Source: Lentisphaera profundi (GTDB taxonomy: Bacteria; Verrucomicrobiota; Lentisphaeria; Lentisphaerales; Lentisphaeraceae). From it: a stretch of DNA of 64,000 nt. Location: positions 1,736,001 through 1,800,000 of the forward strand of contig NZ_CP117812.1 in assembly GCF_028728065.1 (NCBI RefSeq), read 5' to 3'. This document shows positions 1-9,016 of the stretch, piece by piece (within the stretch, counting starts at the first letter, position 1; each line of letters starts with the position of its first letter). The notes beneath the pieces were generated by a model that was given only the letters and a program-made list of their open reading frames with translations, had not been told where the DNA came from and ran no database searches. Both the position numbers and the translations under genes were made by a program.

Positions 1-991
1 CATTCGATATGGGGCTTGTGGCGCGTACCATGAATTCCTCGGGAATTAACTGCTCGTCCTTCCACTTTCCTTTATTGCTAACCAGCATTCCCATTTTGAG
101 CATATCGCGCGATCGAAAACTCGAACCGGCAGCTGACTTTGGGAGCCCGCTGGTGTCTTCCTGCCAGGCATACTCAGTAATGCCCATCTTGCCCATCAAT
201 TCCTTTTTAATAAAATCCGCCGCCGAACCTGGAACGACTGCTTCGAGAACCTGCATAATCATGGCAGGATCAGAAGCCTTATAAGCGAACTTTCTCGGTG
301 CCTGCAAAATCGGCACGCTGTCCGAAAGATAGGCCTGGATCTGCTTTTGGCCCTGTAAGAGTTCTGGCTTGTTTTTATACTTCATGACTTTCTCCCGTGT
401 CAGTTTTACTCCAGAGCGCATATTCATCGCTTCTGCCAGAGTCACTTTATCGGCGTCTTCAACAAGCTTACTTCGATCAAGGTCTTTGAGAAAATCGACG
501 ACAGGTTTATTCAGATCTTCCATCTTCATATAGCCCAATTGTATAGCTCGTCCGAGTGCAAACGCTGTATAAGACTTGGTGATAGACATTTGAAAATGAG
601 GGAGGTTTTGACGGCCGCGTCTATAGTATGACTCAAATATAAGCTTGCCTTTGTGACTAATGAGTAAGCTATCTGTTTTGTCTTTTCTATCTTTATTGGG
701 GTCTGTTGCAACTTCACGGGCAAAGGCCAAAATCATTTCCTTGTTAATCCCATCTGTGCCCAATGAGCCGACGGGAATATCGTCGTTCATGTCTGTGGGA
801 TGTTCACTGATATAGGCTTTATCAAGATAGGGAATATTCTTCTCCCACTGCATGGAAACATCTTTGGCATTGAGATCTATAACTTCCGGGGCCGTGCCGT
901 TGTTTTGAGCCATAAGAGTACAGGGCAATGCCAATAATGATTTAAGTACTGTAGCGAAGATTCTCTTTTTGTTATTTCTGAAAAATTTCAT
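1..991 (-). CDS. Serine hydrolase, beta-lactamase class C-like (partial, runs off window)
   Basis: Read directly from the complement strand: 330 codons from ATG at 991, open to the window edge, so the C-terminus is missing. The first 29 residues look like a signal peptide (basic start, hydrophobic stretch, end near LMAQ), implying export. The SxxK nucleophile motif of the PF00144 family is SITK at residues 136-139, and a tyrosine block (FAYKAS, residues 235-240) follows where the family has its Tyr motif. A ribosome site AAGGAAG lies about 9 bases before the ATG. Family members act as esterases, peptidases or beta-lactamases; the substrate here cannot be told. The gene sits behind a triplicated promoter-like unit (1098-1223), so it may share regulation with the glycan genes nearby. 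Confidence 0.85.
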   Translation of the reverse strand, partial: MKFFRNNKKRIFATVLKSLLALPCTLMAQNNGTAPEVIDLNAKDVSMQWEKNIPYLDKAYISEHPTDMNDDIPVGSLGTDGINKEMILAFAREVATDPNKDRKDKTDSLLISHKGKLIFESYYRRGRQNLPHFQMSITKSYTAFALGRAIQLGYMKMEDLNKPVVDFLKDLDRSKLVEDADKVTLAEAMNMRSGVKLTREKVMKYKNKPELLQGQKQIQAYLSDSVPILQAPRKFAYKASDPAMIMQVLEAVVPGSAADFIKKELMGKMGITEYAWQEDTSGLPKSAAGSSFRSRDMLKMGMLVSNKGKWKDEQLIPEEFMVRATSPISN

Positions 992-1084
992 CGTCTAAAC
1001 TTCCTTTAATATTAATGAATAAAATTACTGTTATTCGGCTACAGCGATGGGGCTTTAGGGCATTGTCACTTTGAGCGTCATTGA

Positions 1085-1226
1085 AACTGTTTCTTTCATA
1101 TACCCTGAGATTTTTAAAATTGGACGTTATGGGAACTGTTTCTTTCATATACCCTGAGATTTTTAAAATTGGACGTTATGGGAACTGTTTCTTTCATATA
1201 CCCTGAGATTTTAAAATTGGACGTTA
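1085..1226. repeat. Three tandem copies of a 49-bp unit
   Basis: Copies begin at 1085, 1134 and 1183 (period 49). The first two are almost identical; the third has one T fewer in its T-run. Each unit holds one complete copy of the ATATAC...TGGACG promoter-like motif, so the array multiplies that motif upstream of the serine hydrolase gene. Confidence 0.95.
1098..1223 (-). promoter_or_regulatory. Class 1 two-block promoter motif, three copies
   Basis: On the gene strand each copy reads ACGTCCAA, then a spacer, then GTATATGAA. The plus-strand cores are 1098-1103/1121-1126, 1147-1152/1170-1175 and 1196-1201/1218-1223, giving gaps of 17, 17 and 16 bases. The same arrangement recurs in front of five other units in this window, always pointing at the gene. 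Distance from the nearest copy to the ATG at 991 is about 107 bases. Calling it a promoter is inference. Confidence 0.6.
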
Positions 1227-1606
1227 TTGTAGTGGTAACTTTGGTACATAGCTATTTGGATATTTTTGATAAGCGCCCAGACTTAGCTTGCTCCACTGTA
1301 TTGGCCCACCCATTTCTACATAAATATAATTGTTCCTATTTTGCTTTTTTCCCTATTAATCTGGCAAGGATATAGATTGAATAAATGATCTAAGTAAATG
1401 GTTTAATTGGATGGGTCCGATACGCATATTTTATGCCGGGCTAAAGTCCTAGAGGCAGGAAAAGGGGTCGAAATTGATCTAGGGCTCACTTGTGAGCCCG
1501 CTAGAATGTAGCGTGCTCCATCAGGGGCATGACTATGAGGAGATCATTCTTACTTTAAAGATTTTAGATCTTCGAACTTAAGGTGATTTTTATTAACAGG
1601 TGAGAG
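1227..1606. other. Gene-free stretch with one perfect hairpin at 1482-1499
   Basis: No credible reading frame was found. A perfect 8-bp stem, GGGCTCAC (1482-1489) and GTGAGCCC (1492-1499) with a 2-base gap, is bracketed by CTAG on both sides. It lies downstream of the minus-strand GH32 gene and could end or protect its transcript, but there is no T-run to make it a standard terminator. Confidence 0.4.
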
Positions 1607-3247
1607 TCATTTCTGTGCACTTGTCTTCCATGAGCTTTTTACTTCGTGAATCTTCATTGAATTGATAAGCGTACTCCCTCCCGAAAAAGAGATCGATCTA
1701 TTGTCAAGATCATGAAGCTCAGAATGGGTTAACACTGTAATGCCATCATTAAGAAAAATTTCAAAGGAGCCGCGATCAACAAGGATACGCAATTTTACTG
1801 TTCCTTTGTTATTTAACGCGTCATTCATGACATACTGATCATACTTGAAACGGTGGTTTTTCCGATCTTTCTTCTCTTCCACACTCTTAGCGTCCCAAGT
1901 AGATTTTTTGCTTAAATTGCTTTTACTTATAAAGTGAATTGTATTTTTAGTAGCATTAAAACTGAGCTTACTTCCACGTATATTAAGTTCTAAGTCCTTG
2001 TCTTTCCCTGGGGTAAATTCGATACTCATATCCAAACACTCTTTATCAATGTTTTTCAGCTCCTCATTTGCAACACTAATACTGCAGCCCCTAGGCAGGC
2101 GCCATTGTTTGCCGTAGAGCTTTTCTATCTCTTTTACAGGCCAACGATAAAGGCGAATCCCCTCAGGTGTACGGCGAATCTGCATTATAGCTGGGAAACT
2201 CAACTGTTCGGTAAAGGGCATTTTTTTGCGCCAGAAATCACTTTTTTTCAACCAGCCGACGATAATTCTTCGCCCATCAGGACTATTATTAAATGTCTGT
2301 GCAGCATTCCAATGACCCAACTTGTGATTCTTTAGCGCCTGTTCACTTTTAAATTTTTTACCATCGAATGAGCCTATTTCATAATCAAAACTACCGTCAT
2401 AGATGAGCCATTTCTTTTGTGGATTATTAGGAAGATTTCCATCTGCGTCAAGTACGGGTAATTCGAATAAATCAAAGCATTCATGAGCCCAGGGCCTGAC
2501 AATATCACTTTCGAATTTCCACTTTTGTAAATCATCGGAACTAAAAATGCGCACTTTACCTCCACTGCTTTCACCTAACCAAAGTAATGTCACCCACTTC
2601 TTACTTCCTTCATGCCAAAATAATTTTGGATCGCGTTCAGTTCCTTTAGGGTCAACATTCCTGCCCTGAAATGGTATTACTGGAGCACCATCATTTAGCA
2701 GTTTAAATGTTCGGCCACGATCAGTGCTATACGCCAGTCCTTGATAGTATTTTGTCTCTTTTGGGGGCGTGAGGATTCCAAACCCCTTGCGCGCATCAAC
2801 TGCATACGAATACATAAGTACCAGGGTTTTTGTATTTCCTATTTGCTTACCAAGGGAGTTATTATGATCAACTACTCCGGTACCGGAAAATACATAGCCC
2901 TTACCATACGGAGTTATAGCATGCGCCAGTTGTTTCCAATGTACGAGGTCCGTGCTCACTGCGTGTCCCCAGGTCATATTCCCCCACCCTGTCCCAAGTG
3001 GATTATGCTGAAAAAACAGGTGGTATTCGCCATCGTAGTACATCAGTCCGTTCGGGTCATTGATCCAGTTCTTAATTGAGGTAAAATGGAATGCCGGGCG
3101 ATACGCCTGCTCATAGCCGATCCCTTTATAAGTATCAAAAGTTCGGAAGGGGTTCTTTTCTTCCGCCATAGCTTTATTAAAAGCCATACTACTTAACAGA
3201 CTTATAATAAATACGCTGGCGAGTAATTTTAATTTTTTCAATTTCAT
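1607..3247 (-). CDS. Glycoside hydrolase family 32 (fructanase / levanase type)
   Basis: Exported GH32 enzyme, expected to hydrolyse beta-fructosyl bonds in inulin, levan or sucrose-type glycans. It shows the three family signatures: WINDPNG near residue 64 (nucleophile Asp), a GTERDPK block (transition-state Asp) and HECFDLFEL (acid/base Glu). The C-terminal part, with an RGSFEIFLNDG segment, is the usual beta-sandwich. The frame stays open to 3397, but I start at ATG 3247: a signal peptide follows (MKLKKLKLLA onward, ending near KAMA) and AGGAT lies just upstream, while the extra 50 residues are only another frame of the duplicated esterase fragment. It is followed by a hairpin and preceded by the esterase remnant and a second GH32 gene. 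Length after the signal, about 520 residues, fits the family. Confidence 0.93.
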   Translation of the reverse strand: MKLKKLKLLASVFIISLLSSMAFNKAMAEEKNPFRTFDTYKGIGYEQAYRPAFHFTSIKNWINDPNGLMYYDGEYHLFFQHNPLGTGWGNMTWGHAVSTDLVHWKQLAHAITPYGKGYVFSGTGVVDHNNSLGKQIGNTKTLVLMYSYAVDARKGFGILTPPKETKYYQGLAYSTDRGRTFKLLNDGAPVIPFQGRNVDPKGTERDPKLFWHEGSKKWVTLLWLGESSGGKVRIFSSDDLQKWKFESDIVRPWAHECFDLFELPVLDADGNLPNNPQKKWLIYDGSFDYEIGSFDGKKFKSEQALKNHKLGHWNAAQTFNNSPDGRRIIVGWLKKSDFWRKKMPFTEQLSFPAIMQIRRTPEGIRLYRWPVKEIEKLYGKQWRLPRGCSISVANEELKNIDKECLDMSIEFTPGKDKDLELNIRGSKLSFNATKNTIHFISKSNLSKKSTWDAKSVEEKKDRKNHRFKYDQYVMNDALNNKGTVKLRILVDRGSFEIFLNDGITVLTHSELHDLDNRSISFSGGSTLINSMKIHEVKSSWKTSAQK

Positions 3248-3272
3248 TATATCTATCCTAGCCATTATCAGT

Positions 3273-3515
3273 TCAAAATGGAGACGTTGATAAACCGTCT
3301 TTGCTATAAAAGTGGGCTTCACTCGGATTAGAGCCATAGGCGTAACGTACGGCGAACGGATTAGAGCCATAGGCGTAACGTACGGCGAACCGAGCACTGA
3401 CCTTATCTGAACTCACTACGACACTTTTTCCATCAGAACTCAATACAGCCTTCGCCCAATGCCATTTTTTATCATTTCTAGCAATGGCAAAACTCTTGAG
3501 TTCACCACTAATCAT
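3273..3515 (-). pseudogene. C-terminal fragment of a sialate O-acetylesterase-like gene
   Basis: An 80-codon frame whose residues match only the C-terminal end of the SASA-type esterase at 18319-19892: both share LKSFAIA/LEGFAIA, WHWAKA/WYWANA, VVVSSDKV/VIVSSDKV and AVRYAY. The catalytic part is absent and no ribosome site precedes the first ATG. A 33-bp tandem duplication (3324-3389) repeats FAVRYAYGSNP inside it. It therefore looks like debris left between two GH32 genes by recombination rather than a working gene. Confidence 0.75.
3324..3389. repeat. Exact 33-bp tandem duplication
   Basis: Two identical 33-base copies, 3324-3356 and 3357-3389, inside the esterase fragment. The length is a multiple of three, so the frame is kept and eleven residues are repeated. 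The lack of divergence suggests a recent slip. Confidence 0.95.
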
Positions 3516-3545
3516 TTTGAGCCGTTTATTTTATTATTCATCATA

Positions 3546-5069
3546 TTATTTTCTTTTTTTCCATATCGAGCTTAAGTCGTGAATGCTAAGTTTATTGATC
3601 ATTAGGTCGTCAGCTCCGTCGATATGGATACGCGAATTTTCGGGCGCACAATTTAAGGTAGCGACAGCAGCGCCATTATTAACAAAAATCTCAAAAGATG
3701 TGCGATCAAAGAGGACGCGGAATTTGACTTTGCCGTTTTTGTTTTTTGCGGCAATTAAAGTGCTCTCGGCTATGGCACCGACATTGTTTTTGATTCTGAT
3801 TTTGCCATCTGACTGAGTATAACGAACATCGATGCCGCGGACATTAAACGAAACTTTATCGTGGCTCCCGGGAGTAAACTCGATGCTCAGGTCCATTAAG
3901 TCCGGTGTGAGGCTACCAAGGTGATCTTTATCATTAGCCGTATCAAGAGTAATGTTATTCCATGTTTTGGTGTCGATGTAAAGCTTTTCAATTTCCTTGA
4001 TCGGGTTCCTTAATAAGCGAATTCCACTCGGTGTAGTGTGTAGAGTCAGTTCGACCGGGAAAGACATTTGTTGGGAGAAGGGCAAACCTTTGTGAGAACC
4101 AAAAGGTTCTTTACGGTGTTGGTTTTGCATAAAACCAAGTTGAACGACACGTCCATCGGGGCCATTATCAAAAGTTTGCCAAGCGTAGCCCACATTGCCA
4201 CGAGGTTTTGACGCATCAAAGCCCTGCATTCTCTCACCCTCTTCTAAGGTCCATATTCCTTTTTTAAGATTACCGACGCCATACTTGCCGCCAGCATTTG
4301 TTATGACCCACTTCATTTTTGATTTGTCCCCATCAAGTGGGAGCTGAAAGAGATCTGGACATTCTCCGCCAATGCCATCTATTTTTCCTATACGCTTCCA
4401 ATTCATAAGGTCGGACGACTCAAAGACCGCATTGACTCCCGCAGTCAAAAGCATGATCCATTTCTTCGTTTCTGGATCAAAAACAACCTTGGGGTCACGT
4501 TCGCCCGTAGAAGACCCCTGGTTTGGAACTAGGTTTCCCATGAGGGTAAAGGTGCGTCCTTTATCTGTACTGTAGGCGCCATCTTGGTGGAATGCTTTTT
4601 GGGTATGAGTAAAGAAGGCGACGATGGTTTTGATATCGCCTTTTTGCTTGCCTAGAGTGTTATTATGGTCAATAATCGAAGTGCCCGACCAAATCTGGCC
4701 CTTGCTCGTACAATGCCCTTTATGCGGTACAATCGCATGTTCCAATTGTTGCCAGTGAATTAAGTCAGTACTGATCGCGTGGCCCCAGTTTTTTTGCCCC
4801 TTGTGCTGAAAATACATATGCCATTCACCGTCATAGTAAATTAAGCCATTGGGGTCATTGATCCCCCCTTCACGAGAGGTGAAGTGGAATTGTGGTCGAT
4901 TTTTTTGGTCGTAAGGGGCGGTGTAAGTATGGAAGTTGAATTCAGCCTTATCGAACAAGGGATCGGGCGTTACTTGCTTATCTTCTGCTTTTGTAGAGAA
5001 GCTTAAACAATGGCACATGGAAATAAGAAAAAGAAAAATAGACTTTGAGTTTTTGTTGCTTCGGTACAT
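3546..5069 (-). CDS. Glycoside hydrolase family 32 (fructanase type)
   Basis: Exported GH32 enzyme of 507 residues with a signal peptide over the first 28 (basic start, FLFLISMCHCLSF core). Family signatures are GGINDPNG near residue 72 (nucleophile Asp), TGERDPK, and GGECPDLFQL with the acid/base Glu. The residues just before NDPNG are GGI, whereas the two sister enzymes here have WI or WL; this aromatic is usually kept, so substrate preference may differ. A C6 run at 4863-4868 codes the GG and is in frame. A class 1 promoter motif ends 42 bases before the start codon, so the gene probably has its own promoter even though a sulfatase gene lies just upstream in the same direction. Confidence 0.93.
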   Translation of the reverse strand: MYRSNKNSKSIFLFLISMCHCLSFSTKAEDKQVTPDPLFDKAEFNFHTYTAPYDQKNRPQFHFTSREGGINDPNGLIYYDGEWHMYFQHKGQKNWGHAISTDLIHWQQLEHAIVPHKGHCTSKGQIWSGTSIIDHNNTLGKQKGDIKTIVAFFTHTQKAFHQDGAYSTDKGRTFTLMGNLVPNQGSSTGERDPKVVFDPETKKWIMLLTAGVNAVFESSDLMNWKRIGKIDGIGGECPDLFQLPLDGDKSKMKWVITNAGGKYGVGNLKKGIWTLEEGERMQGFDASKPRGNVGYAWQTFDNGPDGRVVQLGFMQNQHRKEPFGSHKGLPFSQQMSFPVELTLHTTPSGIRLLRNPIKEIEKLYIDTKTWNNITLDTANDKDHLGSLTPDLMDLSIEFTPGSHDKVSFNVRGIDVRYTQSDGKIRIKNNVGAIAESTLIAAKNKNGKVKFRVLFDRTSFEIFVNNGAAVATLNCAPENSRIHIDGADDLMINKLSIHDLSSIWKKRK

Positions 5070-5110
5070 TTGAGTTAACCTATTTAATTGATTTTGATTT
5101 CATTTACTCC

Positions 5111-5139
5111 ATATACAGCTAAAATCTGTGGTTTGGATG
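5111..5139 (-). promoter_or_regulatory. Class 1 two-block promoter motif
   Basis: Plus-strand cores ATATAC 5111-5116 and TGGATG 5134-5139 with 17 bases between; on the gene strand ACATCCAA then GTATATGGAG. The -10-like block lies 42 bases before the ATG of the GH32 gene at 5069. Confidence 0.65.
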
Positions 5140-5180
5140 TGAGCGGGTGAGTTTTAAGAAAACTAGATTGAAATAAATAA

Positions 5181-6755
5181 TTACCGAAGAGTATTTGATT
5201 CCTGGGCGACACCACGAGTTTTAAAAATCTTCTCAAAGTGATCAACAACATCAGCTTTGCTTGGGTCTTTTGCCAAATTGACTGTTTCAAGAGGGTCATT
5301 CTGGTAATCGTAGAGTTCAGTACCGATGAGTTCTCCTGTTCTCGCCCCGCTCTCATAATCCATTAATACCCATTTTACATAACGATACCTTTTATTGCGC
5401 AGTGTGTAGCCCATGCTATCAGGTTTCTTAGGGTCTTGCCATAGACGCCTCGGGTACTGTGACATTGCGGCATTTCGAACGGATTCTTTGGGATTATCCA
5501 AAAGATTTTTCAGGCTCTTTCCCTCGAGGACTTCAGGGACAGGAAGATTACTCAGTTCACATAGAGTTGGGAAAATGTCGACAAACTCGGTTAAGGAATC
5601 GGATTTGACGCCTTTCTTTCTTTGCCATGGCGAACTGATAATTAAAGGAGAACGTACGGCTTGTTCATAATTCGATTGCTTGCACCAAAGTGCGTGATCC
5701 CCAAGGTGCCAGCCGTGATCCCCCCAGAGAACGACTATGGTATTATCCGCGATGCCGAGCTCCTCTACTTTATCAAGCAGTTTACCAACCTGAGCATCGA
5801 CATACGAAGTACATGCATAGTATCCTTGAATCAGCTGTCGTTGATAATCCTCCGGTAGAGGTTTAAGAAGTCCCGTTTTGGGAACACCCGTATAGCCACC
5901 ATTTAACTCTCCATTTCCGTGGCGAGACCAATATGGCGAGTCTTTGGGTAGCTTTTGGAAAGTCGCAAGTTCAAAATCGTCACGTTTATAGAGGTCCCAG
6001 TATTTTTTGGGAGCTATAAACGGCAAGTGTGGTTTGGCAAAACCTACGCTGAGGAAGAAGGGCTTCTCTTTTTGTGCTAATTTTTCGAGTTTGGCACAAG
6101 CTAGCTTGGCTTGCACGCCGTCGATATAGGCGTCATCGGGCAAGTCAAAGTCAGTACACTCTGTCGCCGGGTAGCAATTATGTTCATTTTTAAAGGCAGC
6201 TTTTTTGTCGCGTGGCAAATGAAAGTACTTCGTAAATAAAGCTGCAGTTACTGGGTCTTTGTACTTTAAACCCTTGCTCTGATAATAGTGCGAATTTGCC
6301 GGGTGGCTGGTGTGGGGAATTGTCCATGATTGGGCATCCTGTTTTTTGTCGGTGTTTCTTGAATCAAAGGTTTTTCCATAACCTGTGGTAATGTAACCCT
6401 TGTTCTTAAAATACTCCGGTAATGTCAATAAATTGGGATTAACAGAACGCATTTTTTTAAATTTTTCCATGCTGTAAATTCGAGTCGTATCGGGGTAGAG
6501 CCCAGTTAGTAAGCTAACGCGTGACGGGCCACAAATAGCCTGTTGGCAGGAGTTATTTAGAAAAACAGTGCCGCTCGAAGCCAAACGATCAATATTCGGA
6601 GTTTTTACGGTGGCATTGCCATAACAACCCAACACAGGTTTGAGGTCATCTATTGGAATAAATAATATATTGGGCCTCTTTCCCTTAGCAGAAGCTGCCA
6701 ATAATGCGGGCGATATTACAATGATTACCAGTACGGTTCTTAGTATTTTAAACAT
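5181..6755 (-). CDS. Sulfatase, iduronate-2-sulfatase-like (FGly type)
   Basis: Exported type I sulfatase. The metal-binding start NILFIPIDDL and the activation motif CGPSR (Cys at residue 75, converted to formylglycine in this family) are present, followed by SLLTGLYPDTTRIY, which is typical of iduronate-2-sulfatase-like members. KPHLPF, the WGDHGWHLGDH metal/substrate block and a C-terminal ELYDYQNDPLE also match. I choose ATG 6755 rather than 6773 because GAGGAAA sits 7-12 bases before it and the signal peptide then starts cleanly (MFKILRTVLV). It lies between GH32 and GH10 genes, which suggests it desulfates the same glycan. The maturing enzyme is not in this window. Confidence 0.93.
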   Translation of the reverse strand: MFKILRTVLVIIVISPALLAASAKGKRPNILFIPIDDLKPVLGCYGNATVKTPNIDRLASSGTVFLNNSCQQAICGPSRVSLLTGLYPDTTRIYSMEKFKKMRSVNPNLLTLPEYFKNKGYITTGYGKTFDSRNTDKKQDAQSWTIPHTSHPANSHYYQSKGLKYKDPVTAALFTKYFHLPRDKKAAFKNEHNCYPATECTDFDLPDDAYIDGVQAKLACAKLEKLAQKEKPFFLSVGFAKPHLPFIAPKKYWDLYKRDDFELATFQKLPKDSPYWSRHGNGELNGGYTGVPKTGLLKPLPEDYQRQLIQGYYACTSYVDAQVGKLLDKVEELGIADNTIVVLWGDHGWHLGDHALWCKQSNYEQAVRSPLIISSPWQRKKGVKSDSLTEFVDIFPTLCELSNLPVPEVLEGKSLKNLLDNPKESVRNAAMSQYPRRLWQDPKKPDSMGYTLRNKRYRYVKWVLMDYESGARTGELIGTELYDYQNDPLETVNLAKDPSKADVVDHFEKIFKTRGVAQESNTLR

Positions 6756-7180
6756 TTGTCTATTTCCTCTCATTTTTTTATCAGCTCTCTAGTGCCGTGG
6801 TTCACCTATTCTGCTCCTCATAACGGCAGTTTAAAATTCAGCCCATTGCTCTGCTGTCGCGAAGTGACAGACCTATAGAAGCATGGGACAAGGAGCAAAG
6901 CGACACCGTCCCATGTATGCCATCAACCCCATTTTACTCTGAAGGAGTATTGATAGAATCGTACTTTCAGCACGAATGTTGTTCTCTGCTTACACCTACG
7001 ACGGCGCTGCGCTTGTCGCAGTCTTATATATAGAGCTATGCTTGCAGCATGCTTTATAAAGTACTTTGAAGGGCATAAAAATGGTTTGAAATTTACGATG
7101 TCTTACATTTACGCTATGACCTACAGAACTTGTGAGACGATGCACTCGTCAGCTCCTTCCTGTCTGATTCACCATAATAT
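6756..7180. other. Gene-free stretch with an inverted repeat at 6882-6915
   Basis: No supported gene. CATGGGAC (6882-6889) and GTCCCATG (6908-6915) form a perfect 8-bp stem with an 18-base loop. The surrounding bases are more GC-rich than the other spacers and share the string gacaccgtccc with the structured region near 41450, so it may be the remains of a dispersed element. No class 1 or class 2 motif precedes the sulfatase. Confidence 0.4.
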
Positions 7181-8461
7181 TCAGGGTATTACTAAAGAGC
7201 TTGAAACTCCGCTTTTAGAAAGAGAGAATTTCTTTTTGACTTTTTTACCTTTTATAGTTGCCGTGACTTCATAATCTCCGAGAAAACCGCGAATTTTGAG
7301 TTTTCCATCGGAGTCCGTTGTACCAGTTACATTGGTCCACCATTCATTGAGCACGAGGTTTTTGTAGACTTCACCAGCTGGGAGTAATTCTCCTTTGGGC
7401 GTTATCAATCCCTTTTGTTTTTGCCACATAAACCCGTCGGTGAAGCCCCATAAAGTAATGCCCTTAATGTTTGGATGGCTGAAGAAAGTAGTTAGGTATT
7501 CGCCGAATTTACGACCATGCTCTTGACGGTCTTCACCACCAAGATCAAACTCTGTTATGCGAATGGGGAGATCCAGTTCGCTATACCAGTCAAGGTATGT
7601 ATACATGACTTCAGGTGAAGGGCTATCTTCATTCAAATGCCCTTCAATGCCAATGCCGTCTATAAGATTTTGCTCCTTCATGGTTTTCATCATATTAAAA
7701 ATATTTTTACGAAATCTGCTATTTTTGGTGCTACAGATCATGCCATTGTGATTGTAGTAGATTTGGGTATCAGGCGATTTTTCTTTGGAAATTTTATGCC
7801 ATTGCGCAAGTGAATCCATTCCACCCATAGAATCAATCCAGTCCATGTGCCCGTACATTTCGTTGACCAGATCCCAGTCGCTATACCAGCCGTTCATGCG
7901 GCTTGCTGTTTCTTTTATATGATCAGATATCGCTTTGGGTGCATCGACTTTACTCAGTGCTTTTATCTCTTTAGGAGTATTGCTCCAGCGCGGATAGATG
8001 GTGGTATGGCCCCGCACTTGAAAGCCTTCACTTTTATAAAATTCATTCGCTTTTTTCTGTTGCGCTTTAAAGTCTTCATCCCAGAAGTCGTTCCAGAAAA
8101 TGGTTTGAGTGACTGCATTGAAACCAAAATTTTTAATGTTGTGACGGTAGATCGAGGCAAATTTTGTAGAAGCTAAGTAATTTTTTGAATTAACTACTGT
8201 ACCAAATGGGAAAGCATGTTTTATCATTTTTATTTGTACATCAATCCCCTGCAGCAATTGACCATCGCTATCTTTTATGGAAATGACGATATCTGCTTTG
8301 CGGTATTTCTCGATGCGCTTATTTGCTTCTACCTTCCATTGATTTACTTTGCCACTATTGGAACCGGATATTAGAGGGGAAAACGTTTCACTGGCTATTA
8401 CATTGCTGATCGATACGAATATACATAAGCACATAACAAAAGTAGTGAAATTTTTATTCAT
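7181..8461 (-). CDS. Glycoside hydrolase family 10 (endo-beta-1,4-xylanase type)
   Basis: Exported GH10-like enzyme of 426 residues. After a signal peptide (residues 1-24, ending VIAS) there is a short beta-rich segment (about 40-90), then the GH10 barrel. The acid/base Glu is E201 in DWDLVNEM (family WDVVNE) and the nucleophile is E304 in RITEFDLG (family TELD). The C-terminus (about 370-426) is a small beta domain with TTDSDGKLKIRGFLGDYEV, resembling add-ons found in marine GH10 proteins. The gene is divergent from the GH32 gene at 9017, and both have a class 1 motif facing them. Xylan is the usual substrate; here a mixed or decorated glycan is possible. Confidence 0.9.
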   Translation of the reverse strand: MNKNFTTFVMCLCIFVSISNVIASETFSPLISGSNSGKVNQWKVEANKRIEKYRKADIVISIKDSDGQLLQGIDVQIKMIKHAFPFGTVVNSKNYLASTKFASIYRHNIKNFGFNAVTQTIFWNDFWDEDFKAQQKKANEFYKSEGFQVRGHTTIYPRWSNTPKEIKALSKVDAPKAISDHIKETASRMNGWYSDWDLVNEMYGHMDWIDSMGGMDSLAQWHKISKEKSPDTQIYYNHNGMICSTKNSRFRKNIFNMMKTMKEQNLIDGIGIEGHLNEDSPSPEVMYTYLDWYSELDLPIRITEFDLGGEDRQEHGRKFGEYLTTFFSHPNIKGITLWGFTDGFMWQKQKGLITPKGELLPAGEVYKNLVLNEWWTNVTGTTDSDGKLKIRGFLGDYEVTATIKGKKVKKKFSLSKSGVSSSLVIP

Positions 8462-8569
8462 GAAGTATTTACCTTATATACACATTAATTTTATTTTGTT
8501 TCTACACGCAGACCCTCAGACAAAACCTGCTGTGATAGCACTTAGCTTGCTAAGAAAATAACCGACTCC

Positions 8570-8598
8570 ATATACAAGTTTTTTTTTTGTATTGGATG
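8570..8598 (-). promoter_or_regulatory. Class 1 two-block promoter motif
   Basis: Plus-strand cores ATATAC 8570-8575 and TGGATG 8593-8598 with exactly 17 bases between, including a run of ten T. It faces the GH10 gene, 109 bases before its start codon. Confidence 0.65.
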
Positions 8599-8959
8599 TT
8601 CGCTTAGTGTTTTTATTAGATTTCTCTAGCCAATATCATTGCCTATTTCCGAGTCACTCTAATGTATAGAGATCCGCAAAGTCGTTTGCTATCCTGATTC
8701 ATAGGAGGTGGTACTTAGTTTGATTTTACTCACTTTTAAAAAATCGGTGAATTTGGCGACTTGTTTGCTTTCGATTATTGAATCAATTTTGCTTTTTCTT
8801 TCACCGCTAGTTTTCTTTACTGTTATATATCCTATGGCTCCATGCCATGGAATTTTTGTAAATATCCTTTTTTTCAGGCTAGAATATATCTCCTCGATCA
8901 TTGCCGGAGTCCGCTTCGCTAAACAAATTTTAAAAAGCCGTATCTAAATAAAAAACACA
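8599..8959. other. Divergent intergenic stretch; doubtful 70-codon frame at 8689-8901
   Basis: Between the two opposed class 1 motifs there is one minus-strand frame (8689-8901, 70 codons, Lys/Ser-rich, no recognised family) and an overlapping plus-strand frame with an AGGAG-like start. Neither has a convincing ribosome site at the right spacing or a family match that I can see. The minus frame may be a gene remnant. Confidence 0.25.
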
Positions 8960-8988
8960 CATCCAATTGCTGTTAAAACTGGGTATAT
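8960..8988 (+). promoter_or_regulatory. Class 1 two-block promoter motif
   Basis: CATCCA 8960-8965 and GTATAT 8983-8988, 17 bases between, read in the direction of the GH32 gene. The right block ends 28 bases before the ATG at 9017. This copy fixes the orientation of the motif, since its gene lies on the plus strand. Confidence 0.7.
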
Positions 8989-9016
8989 GATATGAAACAC
9001 ATACAGGAAATTATTA

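Noticed and set aside
3248-3397. 50-residue N-terminal extension of the GH32 protein
   Set aside because: It is another frame of the duplicated esterase fragment and would hide the signal peptide; ribosome site and signal favour ATG 3247.
7038-7274. 78-codon plus-strand frame overlapping the GH10 3' end
   Set aside because: Runs antisense into the GH10 gene and has no ribosome site.
8708-8947. 79-codon plus-strand membrane-like frame with an AGGAG start
   Set aside because: Hydrophobic residues result from reading opposite a Lys-rich frame; the start overlaps its own ribosome-like site.
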